NCBI GenBank assembly: GCA_031555735.1
Contig: JAVBUE010000008.1
Span: 1-52,219, forward strand
DNA: 52,219 bases
Reading direction: 5' to 3'
Source of the DNA: JAJDIA01 sp031555735
Lineage (GTDB): Bacteria; Bacteroidota; Bacteroidia; Bacteroidales; Tannerellaceae
The position numbers and the translations under genes were made by a program. The notes beneath the pieces are model-generated. The model searched no databases and was not told the origin of the DNA. It saw nothing but the letters and a program-made list of their open reading frames with translations. Positions 35,610 to 43,700 of this stretch are shown piece after piece. How positions within the stretch are numbered: the first letter of the stretch is position 1; the number at the start of each line of letters is the position of its first letter.

Positions 35610-37109
35610 CTATCTGAAATAACGCCCGATATACGGCAGTTCGCGCAGTGGCAGATCCCTCCGGATCACAAAGCCCGCAAAGGCGGCCAATAACACCGTC
35701 CGCCAGGCTATCCGCAACGCTTCCGACCCGATCGGCAGATACATCCCCGCCCCATACAATACCGCCGCCACTGCAAAATAAGTAAATGCCGATCGGATAT
35801 CATAGCGAATCGGGTATTTCTTTTGCCCCACCCCGTACGACAACAGCATCATCAGCAGGTTACAGGCGAACGACGCCCAGGCGCAGGCCATATATCCGTA
35901 CCGGGGAACAAACAGCACGATGATCGCCACCGTCACCACGCAGCCGATGGTGGAGAAATACGCGCCCCAGCGGGTCTCATCGATCAGCTTATACCAGAAC
36001 GACAGGTTGAAATAGATGCCGAAGAACAGCTCTCCCATCATCACGATCGGCAACACCCGCAATCCCGGGTAATAGGCCGGGGTCAGGAAGTGCTTCAGAA
36101 TATCGATGTAGAACATCACCGCCAGGAAGATGAACAGGGCGAAGAGGATGAAGTACTTCATCGCCTCCGCATACGCCCGGGTATTGTCGCCTTCTTCCTT
36201 ATTCCTGGCGAAGATATACGGCTCGTACGCATAGCGGAACGCCTGGATGAACATGATCATCACCGCCGCCATCCGGAAACAGGCACCGTAAATACCCAGT
36301 TCGGCCTGCGCATTGGCTTTATCGGCATACAGGAAGGGAAACAGGATCTTATCCGCCGTCTGGTTGAATATCCCGGCGATTCCCAGGATCATGATCGGGA
36401 AGGAATAGCCCAGGATGCGTTTCAGCAGGGGGAGGCTCACCCTGTGCCGGGTAGCCGGCAGCATATCGGGGATGAGCAGGAGGAAGGTGACGAGCGTAGT
36501 GAACACATTGGCCACAAACGCGTATCCCACCCCAAACGCCGGCGAATAAAACCAGTCCACGGCCTGCGGCGCCACCTTATATAAAAGGGGACAAAGGAGG
36601 AAGAAAAACAGGTTCAACGCGATGTTCAGGAAGATATTGACCAGTTTGAGCAGGGCGAAGCGTCCCGGTCGTTTACTGTAACGCAGGTAGGCGAAGGGAA
36701 TGCAGCAAAAGGCATCCACCGCCGCAACGCCCATCATCATCCCGAGAAATTCCGGATGGACGGTATATCCCAGCAGGTGGTTGAGTGGGGTCAGGAAAAC
36801 AAACACAAGAAGCAGGAAAAGCAGGGAGGTGCCGCCGACGCTGCATAATACGGAGGAATAGACCCGCATCGGTTCCTGTTCCTCCTTTTTATTGATGAAA
36901 CGGAAGAAGCCCGTTTCCATCCCGTAGGTAAGCACCACCACCAGCAACGCCACCCAGGCGTAGAGGTTGGTGAAGATGCCAAAGTCCGACGTCCCGGCCA
37001 GCACATGCGCATACAACGGGACGAGCAGCCAGTTCAGGAACTTACCCACGATACTACTGATGCCGTATATCGCGGTGTCTTTGGCCAGCCGCTTCATTCC
37101 TTCTGCCAT
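35610..37109 (-). CDS. Polysaccharide flippase (Wzx/MATE-like)
   Basis: This 499-residue inner-membrane protein has about 12-14 hydrophobic helices and begins with KDTAIYGISSIVGKFLNWLL, typical of oligosaccharide flippases of the MVF/MOP superfamily that move lipid-linked sugars across the inner membrane. No glycosyltransferases are next to it, so its substrate cannot be guessed. It follows ruvB on the minus strand after 9 bases and is probably co-transcribed with it, an arrangement I believe is common in Bacteroidales. Confidence 0.85.
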   Translation of the reverse strand: MAEGMKRLAKDTAIYGISSIVGKFLNWLLVPLYAHVLAGTSDFGIFTNLYAWVALLVVVLTYGMETGFFRFINKKEEQEPMRVYSSVLCSVGGTSLLFLLLVFVFLTPLNHLLGYTVHPEFLGMMMGVAAVDAFCCIPFAYLRYSKRPGRFALLKLVNIFLNIALNLFFFLLCPLLYKVAPQAVDWFYSPAFGVGYAFVANVFTTLVTFLLLIPDMLPATRHRVSLPLLKRILGYSFPIMILGIAGIFNQTADKILFPFLYADKANAQAELGIYGACFRMAAVMIMFIQAFRYAYEPYIFARNKEEGDNTRAYAEAMKYFILFALFIFLAVMFYIDILKHFLTPAYYPGLRVLPIVMMGELFFGIYFNLSFWYKLIDETRWGAYFSTIGCVVTVAIIVLFVPRYGYMACAWASFACNLLMMLLSYGVGQKKYPIRYDIRSAFTYFAVAAVLYGAGMYLPIGSEALRIAWRTVLLAAFAGFVIRRDLPLRELPYIGRYFR

Positions 37110-37118
37110 GTGGTATGC

Positions 37119-38144
37119 TTAATCGAATAAGATGCCCTGGTTGTTCCAGCGTTTCCGCCCCAGGTGGGTATAGGCAAGGTCGGTCACTTCCCTTCCGCGG
37201 GGGGTTCGTTTGAGGAATCCTTCCTTGATCAGGAACGGTTCATAGACTTCTTCCAGCGTACCGGGATCTTCACCCAACGCCGTGGCGATGGTGGTGAGTC
37301 CGACGGGGCCGCCGTTGAACTTATCGATCACGGTGGTCAGCAGCTTATTATCGATCTGGTCCAACCCATACCGGTCGATATTCAGCGCTTCGAGCGAAAA
37401 ACAGGAGATCGCCTTGTCGATATCGCCCGTGCCTTTCACCTGCGCGAAGTCGCGCACCCGGCGTAACAACGCATTGGCGATACGGGGCGTGCCGCGGCTG
37501 CGGGAAGCGATCTCACAAGCGGCATCCGTGGTACAACGTACGTTCAGGATATGGGCGCTGCGGAGGACGATCTTTGTTAACGTCTCCACATCGTAGTATT
37601 CGAGGTGCATATTGATCCCGAAGCGGGCGCGGAGCGGGCTGGTGAGCAATCCGCTGCGGGTAGTGGCGCCCACGAGGGTAAAGGGACTCAGGTCGATCTG
37701 GATCGAGCGGGCGCTCGGTCCCTTGTCGATCATAATATCGATGCGGTAGTCTTCCATGGCGGAGTAGAGATACTCTTCCACAACGGGGCTCAGCCGGTGT
37801 ATTTCGTCGATGAAAAGGACGTCGTTCTTCTCCAGGGAGGTCAGCACGCCGGCAAGGTCGCCAGGCTTATCCAGCACGGGGCCGGAGGTGACCTTGAAGC
37901 CTACGCCCAACTCATTGGCGATGATGTTGGACAGTGTGGTCTTGCCTAATCCCGGGGGACCGTGCAGCAGCACATGGTCGAGGGCTTCTTTCCGCATGCG
38001 GGCCGCCATGACGAACACCTTCAGGTTCTCCACCACCTGCCCCTGTCCGCTGAAATCATGGAATGAAAGGGGGCGGAGTGCGTTCTCATACTCCTGGTCG
38101 CTCTCCGGCACGCGGCTATTCCTGATATCGAATTCGTCTTGCAT
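37119..38144 (-). CDS. ruvB: Holliday junction branch migration ATPase RuvB
   Basis: RuvB is the hexameric AAA+ motor that drives branch migration with RuvA. The motifs are complete: Walker A GPPGLGKTTLSNII, Walker B VLFIDEIHRLS, sensor GATTRSGLLTSPLRARFGI, the arginine-finger region RGTPRIANALLRR and the C-terminal winged helix with RTPRGREVTDLAY. An ATG at 38168 is in frame, but it lies within the -7 promoter box, so the start MQDEFDIRNS at 38144 (341 residues) is preferred. Confidence 0.96.
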   Translation of the reverse strand: MQDEFDIRNSRVPESDQEYENALRPLSFHDFSGQGQVVENLKVFVMAARMRKEALDHVLLHGPPGLGKTTLSNIIANELGVGFKVTSGPVLDKPGDLAGVLTSLEKNDVLFIDEIHRLSPVVEEYLYSAMEDYRIDIMIDKGPSARSIQIDLSPFTLVGATTRSGLLTSPLRARFGINMHLEYYDVETLTKIVLRSAHILNVRCTTDAACEIASRSRGTPRIANALLRRVRDFAQVKGTGDIDKAISCFSLEALNIDRYGLDQIDNKLLTTVIDKFNGGPVGLTTIATALGEDPGTLEEVYEPFLIKEGFLKRTPRGREVTDLAYTHLGRKRWNNQGILFD

Positions 38145-38165
38145 GGATGATCTGTTACGAATGTG

Positions 38166-38173
38166 CAAAGGTA
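38166..38173 (-). promoter_or_regulatory. -7 box upstream of ruvB
   Basis: On the minus strand the sequence is TACCTTTG, an exact TAnnTTTG match, 21 bases before the ATG at 38144. It decides the ruvB start against the upstream ATG at 38168. Confidence 0.55.
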
Positions 38174-38286
38174 GTAAATATCAAACAGCTATTCATTGTG
38201 TAAATGGTTTTTTGATGGCGCCGCCATGAACAAATCGCCTCTTCTGTTGTTCCTATAGTAGTAAAGAACTTATAAAATACAGTATT

Positions 38287-38703
38287 ATGGAAGCTATTTA
38301 TACGGCAACCGTTACCGCCACAGGCGGCAGAAGCGGACAGGTAAAGTCGCCAGACGGAGTGATCAACATGGATTTGCGCCCACCGAAAGAAATGGGTGGC
38401 CCGGGAGGTGATTATACCAATCCCGAACAACTCTTTGCCGCCGGTTATGCCGCTTGTTACGCAGGCGCCTACGGACATATCGCTTTGCAGAAAGAGATCC
38501 GCATCCGTCCGGAAGTGACGTTGCATGTGTCGTTGAACAAGGTGAGCGACGGGTTCAAACTGTCGGCCGTGATCGATGTTAAGACTACCGGTCTGGATAA
38601 AAAGACCGCCGAAGAACTGGCCGAAGCCGCCCACGCTTTCTGCCCGTATTCCAAAGCAACCCGTGGTAATATCGATGTAAAATTGCATGTAATTGCCGAC
38701 TAA
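38287..38703 (+). CDS. ohr: Organic hydroperoxide resistance protein (OsmC/Ohr family)
   Basis: Ohr reduces organic hydroperoxides with two cysteines. The 138-residue protein has the family start IYTATVTATGGRSGQVKS, the catalytic cysteine in FAAGYAACYAGAYGHI (about C57) and the resolving cysteine in AHAFCPYSKATRGNIDV (about C119). Length is normal. It is divergent from ruvB with 142 bases between the starts and is followed by a strong terminator, so it is a single-gene unit. No OhrR-like regulator gene is nearby. Confidence 0.95.
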   Translation: MEAIYTATVTATGGRSGQVKSPDGVINMDLRPPKEMGGPGGDYTNPEQLFAAGYAACYAGAYGHIALQKEIRIRPEVTLHVSLNKVSDGFKLSAVIDVKTTGLDKKTAEELAEAAHAFCPYSKATRGNIDVKLHVIAD

Positions 38704-38801
38704 GCGGAGTAAACCTTTTGGGCTTGTTGGTTGTTTTATCAACGAAAGCCTTTCAGGATTCTCAACCGTTAGCCGGTTACTCCATACATTATCCTTACAA
38801 G

Positions 38802-38831
38802 CAGGGAACCTCATCCGTTCCCTGTTTTTTT
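38802..38831 (+). terminator. Terminator after ohr
   Basis: CAGGGAAC (38802-38809) pairs perfectly with GTTCCCTG (38817-38824) and is followed by seven T, about 100 bases after the ohr stop. Confidence 0.88.
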
Positions 38832-39084
38832 ATGGCCTCCCACCCGCCGGTTTCAATCCGAAAGTGTAATGACGTATTACACGGTATTTGGGGAAAACTG
38901 CTTCCACCTTCCACTAAGGGGTGTTATCATGCAGGCTTACACTATGTTAGATAGTGGAAGGGGGGGTGTGTTTTTCCTTCCACTTTCCCTCCACTCTCCT
39001 TCCACTGCGTGGTAGTTGCTCCGGCAATCTCGTAGGCTGTCCCATTTCTGTCCCATTTTGAAATGGTACACCCGGCATTTCTAT

Positions 39085-39150
39085 CTGCGTGTAGATGTTG
39101 ATCAATCTGCATGTAGATGTTGATCAATCTGCATGTAGATGTTGTGCTGA
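39085..39150 (+). repeat. Three tandem 22-bp repeats in the left arm
   Basis: Units at 39085-39106, 39107-39128 and 39129-39150 start with CTGCATGTAGATGTTGATCA (one base changed in the first, last bases changed in the third). The right arm holds only one matching inverted unit near 39341-39362, so copy number differs between the arms. Confidence 0.88.
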
Positions 39151-39176
39151 CAACATCCAGACGTTGTCAGCACAAC
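39141..39176. repeat. Perfect 14-bp hairpin in the element centre
   Basis: GTTGTGCTGACAAC (39141-39154) and GTTGTCAGCACAAC (39163-39176) are perfect reverse complements around the loop ATCCAGAC. No T run follows, so it is not a terminator. Confidence 0.8.
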
Positions 39177-39241
39177 ATCCGGACGAAGATTGAAATATTG
39201 ACATCTCTTTTTGCTCTTCCATTTGTCGCAAAGCTCAAAAC

Positions 39242-39326
39242 TTCTACCTATGATTGTGTAATCATCTACCTATGGTTGTTCAAACATCTACCTATGGTTG
39301 TCAGATCATCTACCTATGGTTGTTTT
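39242..39326 (+). repeat. Four tandem 22-bp repeats in the central loop
   Basis: CTACCTATGGTTGT (first copy with one change) starts at 39244, 39266, 39288 and 39310, exactly 22 bases apart. Units 2-4 begin CATCTAC, the reverse complement of the GTAGATG core of the left-arm repeats, so the two arrays are related and face each other. The 5-base spacers vary. Four short units with tiny spacers do not make a CRISPR array. Confidence 0.85.
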
Positions 39327-39576
39327 CCCCCTTTGTCGGCACAACATCTACATGCAGATTGAAATGCAGGGTGTCCCATTTCGAAATGGGACACCCTACG
39401 AGATTGCCGGAGCAACTACCACACAGTGGAAGGAGAGTGGAGGGAAAGTGGAAGGAAAAACACAGCCCCCTTCCACTATCTAACATCGTGTAAGCCTGCA
39501 TGATAACACCCCTTAGTGGAAGGTGGAAGCAGTTTTCCCCAAATACCGTGTATAGGGGTAGATCCTTCGTTATTTA

Positions 39577-39660
39577 CATCCCTTCCCGGAACACTTTCAT
39601 TTCTCCGGTCTCAGGATCGGTGTATTCCAACGTGTCTCCAGCGAAGTCGAATTGTGTAGC
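39577..39660 (-). pseudogene. Short istA-like transposase fragment
   Basis: On the minus strand about 25 codons read QFDFAGDTLEYTDPETGEMK, close to the IstA segment VDFAGDTLTYVDRQTGEVVK of the intact IS21 element in this window. This is the region around the first catalytic aspartate. Homology is not apparent on either side, so it is a scrap of a second, decayed IS21-type transposase gene, next to the giant inverted repeat. Confidence 0.6.
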
Positions 39661-39756
39661 CCTTCTGCCACAACAGACGAAAAAGAGCACGTTGTTGTGC
39701 GTAAAAGAGCCGAAGGATTCAAAAAAAAACCCTACCTTGCGGCCAAAACAGGATTG

Positions 39757-40164
39757 ATGGACAGAGTATTTAAATCCAAAGTGGACTGGTGGTTCTACCT
39801 GCTGGTACTCATCATGGCAGGGATCGCCATTCATGCCCTGCTGAATACCAACACGACATTAATCATCATGTCCCTACTGGCGAATGCTTTGTGCGTACAT
39901 GTATTAATGGATACCTGGTACCGGGTAACCGCCGATGGCCTGCTGATTGTCCATTGCAGCATCTTCCCGGAGAAGAAAATCGCCATCGCGGAGATCGAAG
40001 CGCTGGAACTCACCATCAACCCGGTTTCCAGTTATGCGCTCTCCTTAGACCGGATCATGATCTGGACCGCCGACAAACCCTGGGTACTGGTCTCTCCCAA
40101 AGAGAAAAAAGAATTCGTCCAGTTGCTTCGTAAAATCAACCCTCGGATCAGCATTAAAAACTAA
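39757..40164 (+). CDS. Bacterial PH-domain membrane protein
   Basis: The frame is open from 39652, but the first codons overlap the istA remnant region and look random; the ATG at 39757 (MDRVFKSKVDWWFYL) gives 135 residues and a sensible protein. It has two membrane helices (about residues 8-48) followed by a small beta-rich domain with TWYRVTADGLLIVHCSIFPE and IAIAEIEALELTINPVSSYA, as in short bacterial PH-domain proteins of Bacteroidetes. The function is unknown. Lpd follows after 29 bases. Confidence 0.75.
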   Translation: MDRVFKSKVDWWFYLLVLIMAGIAIHALLNTNTTLIIMSLLANALCVHVLMDTWYRVTADGLLIVHCSIFPEKKIAIAEIEALELTINPVSSYALSLDRIMIWTADKPWVLVSPKEKKEFVQLLRKINPRISIKN

Positions 40165-40193
40165 TACCACTTATACAAATCCCATAAAGAAAT

Positions 40194-41546
40194 ATGAAAT
40201 ACGATGTAGCCATTATAGGCGGAGGACCCGCCGGTTATACCGCTGCCGAACGTGCGGCGCATGAAGGACTGTCTGTGATCCTCTTTGAGAAGAACGCCCT
40301 CGGTGGTGTTTGCCTGAATGAAGGATGTATCCCGACCAAAACGCTGCTGTACTCGGCCAAGACATTCGATGCGATCAAACACGCGCAGAAATACGGCATC
40401 ACTTCCGCCGATCCGTCGTTCGACCTGCCAAGGATCATCGCCCGTAAAACCAAGGTAGTAAAGAAACTCACCGCCGGTATCCGCATGAAGATGACGGAAG
40501 GAGGCGTTGTCCTGATCAACGGCGAAGCCATCCTGCAAGGACGTGCCGCCGACGGCACCCTCACGATCACCTGTGGGGACACATCCTACGAAGCCGCCCA
40601 CCTGCTGGTCTGTACCGGGTCGGAAGCGGTTGTTCCTCCGATCGAGGGTCTGGCGGAAACCGACTTCTGGACCAGCCGCGAAGCGCTCAACAGCAAGGAG
40701 CTGCCGGCTTCCCTTATCATCATCGGCGGGGGCGTGATCGGCATGGAATTTGCTTCTTTCTTCAACAGCCTGGGCACGGAAGTGCATGTGGTGGAGATGC
40801 TTGATAAGATACTCGGCCCCATGGACCGCGAGCTGTCGGATATGCTCCAGGCGGAATATGCAAAGAAGGGCGTCCACTTCTACCTCTCCCACAAAGTCAT
40901 CTCAGTCCACGGCACGGAAGTGACACTGGAGAAAGGGGGCGAAAAGGTCGTGCTGCATGGCGAGAAAGTGTTGTTAAGCGTTGGCCGCCGTCCGGTAACC
41001 AAAGGCTTCGGCCTCGAAACCCTGGATCTTGAAATGTACCGGGGAGGCATCTGCGTGGATCTTTACATGCGTACATCCATCCCCAATGTATATGCCTGCG
41101 GGGACAGTACCGGTTTTTCATTACTGGCGCATACGGCGGTGAGCGAAGCGGAAACGGCTGTCGCTCACATCGCGGGCAAAGCAGGTAAAGGAATGAGCTA
41201 CAAAGCCATCCCGGGCGTAGTATATACCAACCCGGAAATCGCCGGGGTGGGAAAGACGGAAGAAGAGGCGCAAGCCGAAGGAATCGCCTGCACCGTGAAA
41301 AAGATCCCCATGGCGTTCTCCGGCCGTTTTGTCGCCGAGAATGAGATGGGCAACGGCGTGTGCAAGATATTGCTGGATGCCGGAAACACGGTGATCGGTG
41401 CGCACATGATCGGTAACCCGGCATCCGAATTGATCGTGATCGCCGGTATCGCCATCGAAAAAGGGATGACTGCCGAGGAGTTCCGCTCCTTTGTATTTCC
41501 GCATCCCACGGTGGGCGAGATACTGAAAGAAGCGCTGTATGTGTAA
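40194..41546 (+). CDS. lpdA: Dihydrolipoyl dehydrogenase
   Basis: This FAD enzyme reoxidises dihydrolipoamide in 2-oxoacid dehydrogenase complexes or the glycine cleavage system. The 450-residue protein shows the FAD motif VAIIGGGPAGYTAAERAA (residues 5-22), the redox disulfide GGVCLNEGCIPTK (about 37-49), a second dinucleotide motif IIIGGGVIGMEFASF, the late FAD motif VYACGDSTG and the dimer-interface active site FPHPTVGEILKEAL with His-Glu. All key residues are present. No E1/E2 or gcv genes are adjacent, so the partner complex is undetermined. Confidence 0.93.
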   Translation: MKYDVAIIGGGPAGYTAAERAAHEGLSVILFEKNALGGVCLNEGCIPTKTLLYSAKTFDAIKHAQKYGITSADPSFDLPRIIARKTKVVKKLTAGIRMKMTEGGVVLINGEAILQGRAADGTLTITCGDTSYEAAHLLVCTGSEAVVPPIEGLAETDFWTSREALNSKELPASLIIIGGGVIGMEFASFFNSLGTEVHVVEMLDKILGPMDRELSDMLQAEYAKKGVHFYLSHKVISVHGTEVTLEKGGEKVVLHGEKVLLSVGRRPVTKGFGLETLDLEMYRGGICVDLYMRTSIPNVYACGDSTGFSLLAHTAVSEAETAVAHIAGKAGKGMSYKAIPGVVYTNPEIAGVGKTEEEAQAEGIACTVKKIPMAFSGRFVAENEMGNGVCKILLDAGNTVIGAHMIGNPASELIVIAGIAIEKGMTAEEFRSFVFPHPTVGEILKEALYV

Positions 41547-41552
41547 AATCCG

Positions 41553-41560
41553 TATCTTTG
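41553..41560 (+). promoter_or_regulatory. -7 box upstream of the DUF4271 gene
   Basis: TATCTTTG matches TAnnTTTG. It overlaps the in-frame ATG at 41558, which therefore cannot be the translated start; the ATG at 41579 is used instead. Confidence 0.5.
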
Positions 41561-41578
41561 TGCCCGAATAAGTGGAGC

Positions 41579-42304
41579 ATGGAAGGATTCGAAGGATATG
41601 TAGGCATTCGGATATGGGAAGGACAATGGATCGATGACTTTGTCCTTTCGCTTTTGCTGCTGTTGTTGCTCCTTTTCGCGTTTATTTTCCGCTACGATTT
41701 CCGGCTGTTCCTGAAAATGGCTAAAGACCTGCGGCAGGTTAAGCCCCGGATCAGTTTGTTTGAGGATCCGGTGGGAAACAACCGGCTGTTTCTTTCGTTC
41801 ATCACCTTCCAGGCGTTGTTCCTGCACAGCATCTGCCTGTTTGAGATACTCCGGGCAGGCGCGTTCGTTCCGGTATCCACCCTGAAAGAGTCGTCGCTTT
41901 TACTGTTGTTTTTGTTAACTGTCCATTTCCTCTTTTATGGGATCAAGCAGGCGTTTTATGCGTTTGTCGGTTTTGTGTTTGCCGATAAAGAAACATACGG
42001 ACTCTGGAAGACAGGCTATAACGCGGTTATCGGCACGTGGGGGATCTTTTTATACCTGCCGGTTTGCATGCTTACATTCTCCAGCCTCCCCTATCTGATC
42101 CCTGTCTTTTTGTCATTATTCCTTTATATCACCTCGCGTATTGTTATAATTTACAAAACAATACAGATATTTTCCCCAAAAAAAGATGGTTGGTTTTATT
42201 TTAGTTTGTACCTTTGCGGCCAGGAAATAATGCCTGTGCTTATATTGTATGCCGGCGTTGTTTATTTGTATAATTTTATTGAGTTGAATGCTATATGGCG
42301 TTGA
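41579..42304 (+). CDS. DUF4271 family membrane protein
   Basis: The protein (241 residues from 41579) has about seven hydrophobic helices, beginning with FVLSLLLLLLLLFAFIFRYDF and ending with VLILYAGVVYLYNFI. It matches the Bacteroidetes-specific DUF4271 family usually found next to hemD. Function is unknown. Its stop overlaps the hemD start by ten bases, so the two are translationally coupled. The promoter box just upstream suggests it heads the unit with hemD, rnpA and yidD. Confidence 0.82.
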   Translation: MEGFEGYVGIRIWEGQWIDDFVLSLLLLLLLLFAFIFRYDFRLFLKMAKDLRQVKPRISLFEDPVGNNRLFLSFITFQALFLHSICLFEILRAGAFVPVSTLKESSLLLLFLLTVHFLFYGIKQAFYAFVGFVFADKETYGLWKTGYNAVIGTWGIFLYLPVCMLTFSSLPYLIPVFLSLFLYITSRIVIIYKTIQIFSPKKDGWFYFSLYLCGQEIMPVLILYAGVVYLYNFIELNAIWR

Positions 42305-43059
42305 TTATCAAAAAAGTACTGGTATCACAACCGAAGCCTGCTTCCGAGAAATCTCCTTATTTCGATATTGCTGAGAAATACGGAGTGGAGATAGACTTCC
42401 GTCCCTTCATCAAAGTCGAACCTCTGGCAGCTAAAGAATTCAGACAACAACGCATCGCGATCCTGGACTATTCGGCTATTATCTTTACAGCCCGTACGGC
42501 GATAGACCACTTTTTCAAATTATGCGAAGAGCTGCGCGTCACCATCCCCGAAACGATGAAGTATTTCTGCATGACCGAAACGATCGCCGTCTATCTCCAG
42601 AAATACATTATCTACCGGAAACGGAAGATTTTTTACGGCGCCACCGGCAAACCGGAAGACCTGGTTACCGTGATCGGCAAACACGCCAAAGAAAAATACC
42701 TGATCCCCGTTTCGGATGTACACAAGGAAGACCTGCTGGCTTTGTTGGATACCAAGAAGATCGATTATACAAAAGCCGTCATGTACCGCACCGTAAGCAA
42801 CGACTTCTCCAAAGACGAGGAGTTCGACTATGATATGCTGGTTTTCTTCAGCCCGTCCGGTATCTCTTCCCTGTTGAAAAACTTCCCGGACTTCCAGCAG
42901 AACGATATTAAGATCGGATGTTTCGGCCCTACCACGGCAAAAGCGGTCAAAGAAGCCGGGCTGCGCCTGGATGTGGAAGCGCCGACGCCTGAAGCGCCGT
43001 CGATGACCGCCGCCCTTGACCAATACCTGAAAAAGGTACTGGCGAACGGAAAGAAATGA
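42295..43059 (+). CDS. hemD: Uroporphyrinogen-III synthase
   Basis: HemD closes the linear hydroxymethylbilane to uroporphyrinogen III. The 254-residue protein has the two-lobe layout: YFDIAEKYGVEIDFRPFIKV, AIIFTARTAIDHFFKLCEEL, the VHKEDLLALLDTK segment and the C-terminal VFFSPSGISSLLKNFPDFQQ with IGCFGPTTAKAVKEAGL, typical of Bacteroidetes HemD. It overlaps both neighbours by a few bases. Other heme genes are not in the window. Confidence 0.88.
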   Translation: MALIIKKVLVSQPKPASEKSPYFDIAEKYGVEIDFRPFIKVEPLAAKEFRQQRIAILDYSAIIFTARTAIDHFFKLCEELRVTIPETMKYFCMTETIAVYLQKYIIYRKRKIFYGATGKPEDLVTVIGKHAKEKYLIPVSDVHKEDLLALLDTKKIDYTKAVMYRTVSNDFSKDEEFDYDMLVFFSPSGISSLLKNFPDFQQNDIKIGCFGPTTAKAVKEAGLRLDVEAPTPEAPSMTAALDQYLKKVLANGKK

Positions 43060-43442
43060 CAACACAAAAGCATACGCTTTCGAAGGAAGAACGCCTGTCG
43101 TGGAAGCGGTATATCGATCAGCTCTTCCAGGAAGGGCAATCGTTTATAGCGTTTCCACTGCGGGTTATTTTTTTACCCGTCGAAGGAGAGGCGCCCGTCC
43201 GCGCGTCCATGCTTGTCAGTGTTGCCAAAAAGAAATGCAAGCGGGCTGTCCAACGCAACCAGATCAAGCGACAGGTCCGTGAAGCATACCGCCTGCGGAA
43301 GCATACCCTTATCGAGTCTCTGGAAGAGAAAGACAAACAGGTGCGGATCGCCTTTCTCTATGTGGGCAGCGAAGAATATACCTTCCGGGAAATGGACAAA
43401 GCCATGGCGAAGGCCATCCGGATACTGAATGAACGCGTATGA
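43056..43442 (+). CDS. rnpA: Ribonuclease P protein component
   Basis: RnpA is the protein subunit of RNase P, which matures tRNA 5' ends. The 128-residue basic protein begins with TLSKEERLSWKRYIDQLF and carries the conserved RNR-like motif KKKCKRAVQRNQIKRQVREAYR (about residues 53-74; here QRNQIKRQ). ATG overlaps the hemD stop (ATGA) and the stop overlaps yidD. The location away from rpmH and the replication origin region is usual in Bacteroidetes. Confidence 0.93.
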   Translation: MTTQKHTLSKEERLSWKRYIDQLFQEGQSFIAFPLRVIFLPVEGEAPVRASMLVSVAKKKCKRAVQRNQIKRQVREAYRLRKHTLIESLEEKDKQVRIAFLYVGSEEYTFREMDKAMAKAIRILNERV

Positions 43443-43681
43443 CGAAAGGATCCGAAATACTCAATCGCGCCTTGGCCACGATCCTGCTGCTACCGGTCTA
43501 TTTCTACAAATATTGTATATCTCCCCTGACTCCGGCAGCCTGCAGGTACACGCCTACCTGTTCGGAATATGCCGTGCAGGCGGTGAAGAAACACGGCCCG
43601 TTCAGAGGCTTCGCGCTGGCGGTCAAACGTATCCTCCGCTGCCATCCCTGGGGCGGAAGCGGCTATGATCCCGTACCCTGA
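43439..43681 (+). CDS. yidD: Membrane protein insertion efficiency factor YidD
   Basis: The 80-residue protein matches YidD, a small membrane-associated protein that assists insertion by YidC. The family signature CRYTPTCSEYAVQAVKKHG lies at about residues 35-53 and the end motif RCHPWGGSGYDPVP at 67-80. Its ATG overlaps the rnpA stop. Confidence 0.95.
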   Translation: MTKGSEILNRALATILLLPVYFYKYCISPLTPAACRYTPTCSEYAVQAVKKHGPFRGFALAVKRILRCHPWGGSGYDPVP

Positions 43682-43700
43682 CCCTACTCATTGTTTGCGT

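Larger units (their letters stand above)
38878..39552. repeat. 675-bp element built of a long imperfect inverted repeat (MITE-like)
   Basis: The left arm (38878-39151) is nearly the exact reverse complement of the right arm (39335-39552): outer ends TACACGGTATTTGGGGAAAA and TTTTCCCCAAATACCGTGTA, with over 150 bases almost identical. The left arm has two extra 22-bp units and an 11-base insertion. The 183-base centre holds a small hairpin and a second set of 22-bp repeats. The ends could be TA target duplications around CACGG...CCGTG. No convincing protein is encoded; short open frames in the two arms are copies of each other. It lies between ohr and the PH-domain gene in a gene-free stretch of about 1 kb. 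Confidence 0.88.

Noticed and set aside
39242..39326. Possible mini-CRISPR of four repeats
   Set aside because: The 22-base period leaves only about 5 bases between conserved cores; there are no spacers of useful length and no cas genes nearby.
38942..39501. Small open frames in both arms of the giant inverted repeat
   Set aside because: They share sequence only because the arms are inverted copies; no start signals or protein features beyond this.
39652..39756. 35-residue N-terminal extension of the PH-domain protein
   Set aside because: It begins within or beside the istA remnant and reads as random basic sequence; the ATG at 39757 begins the conserved membrane protein.
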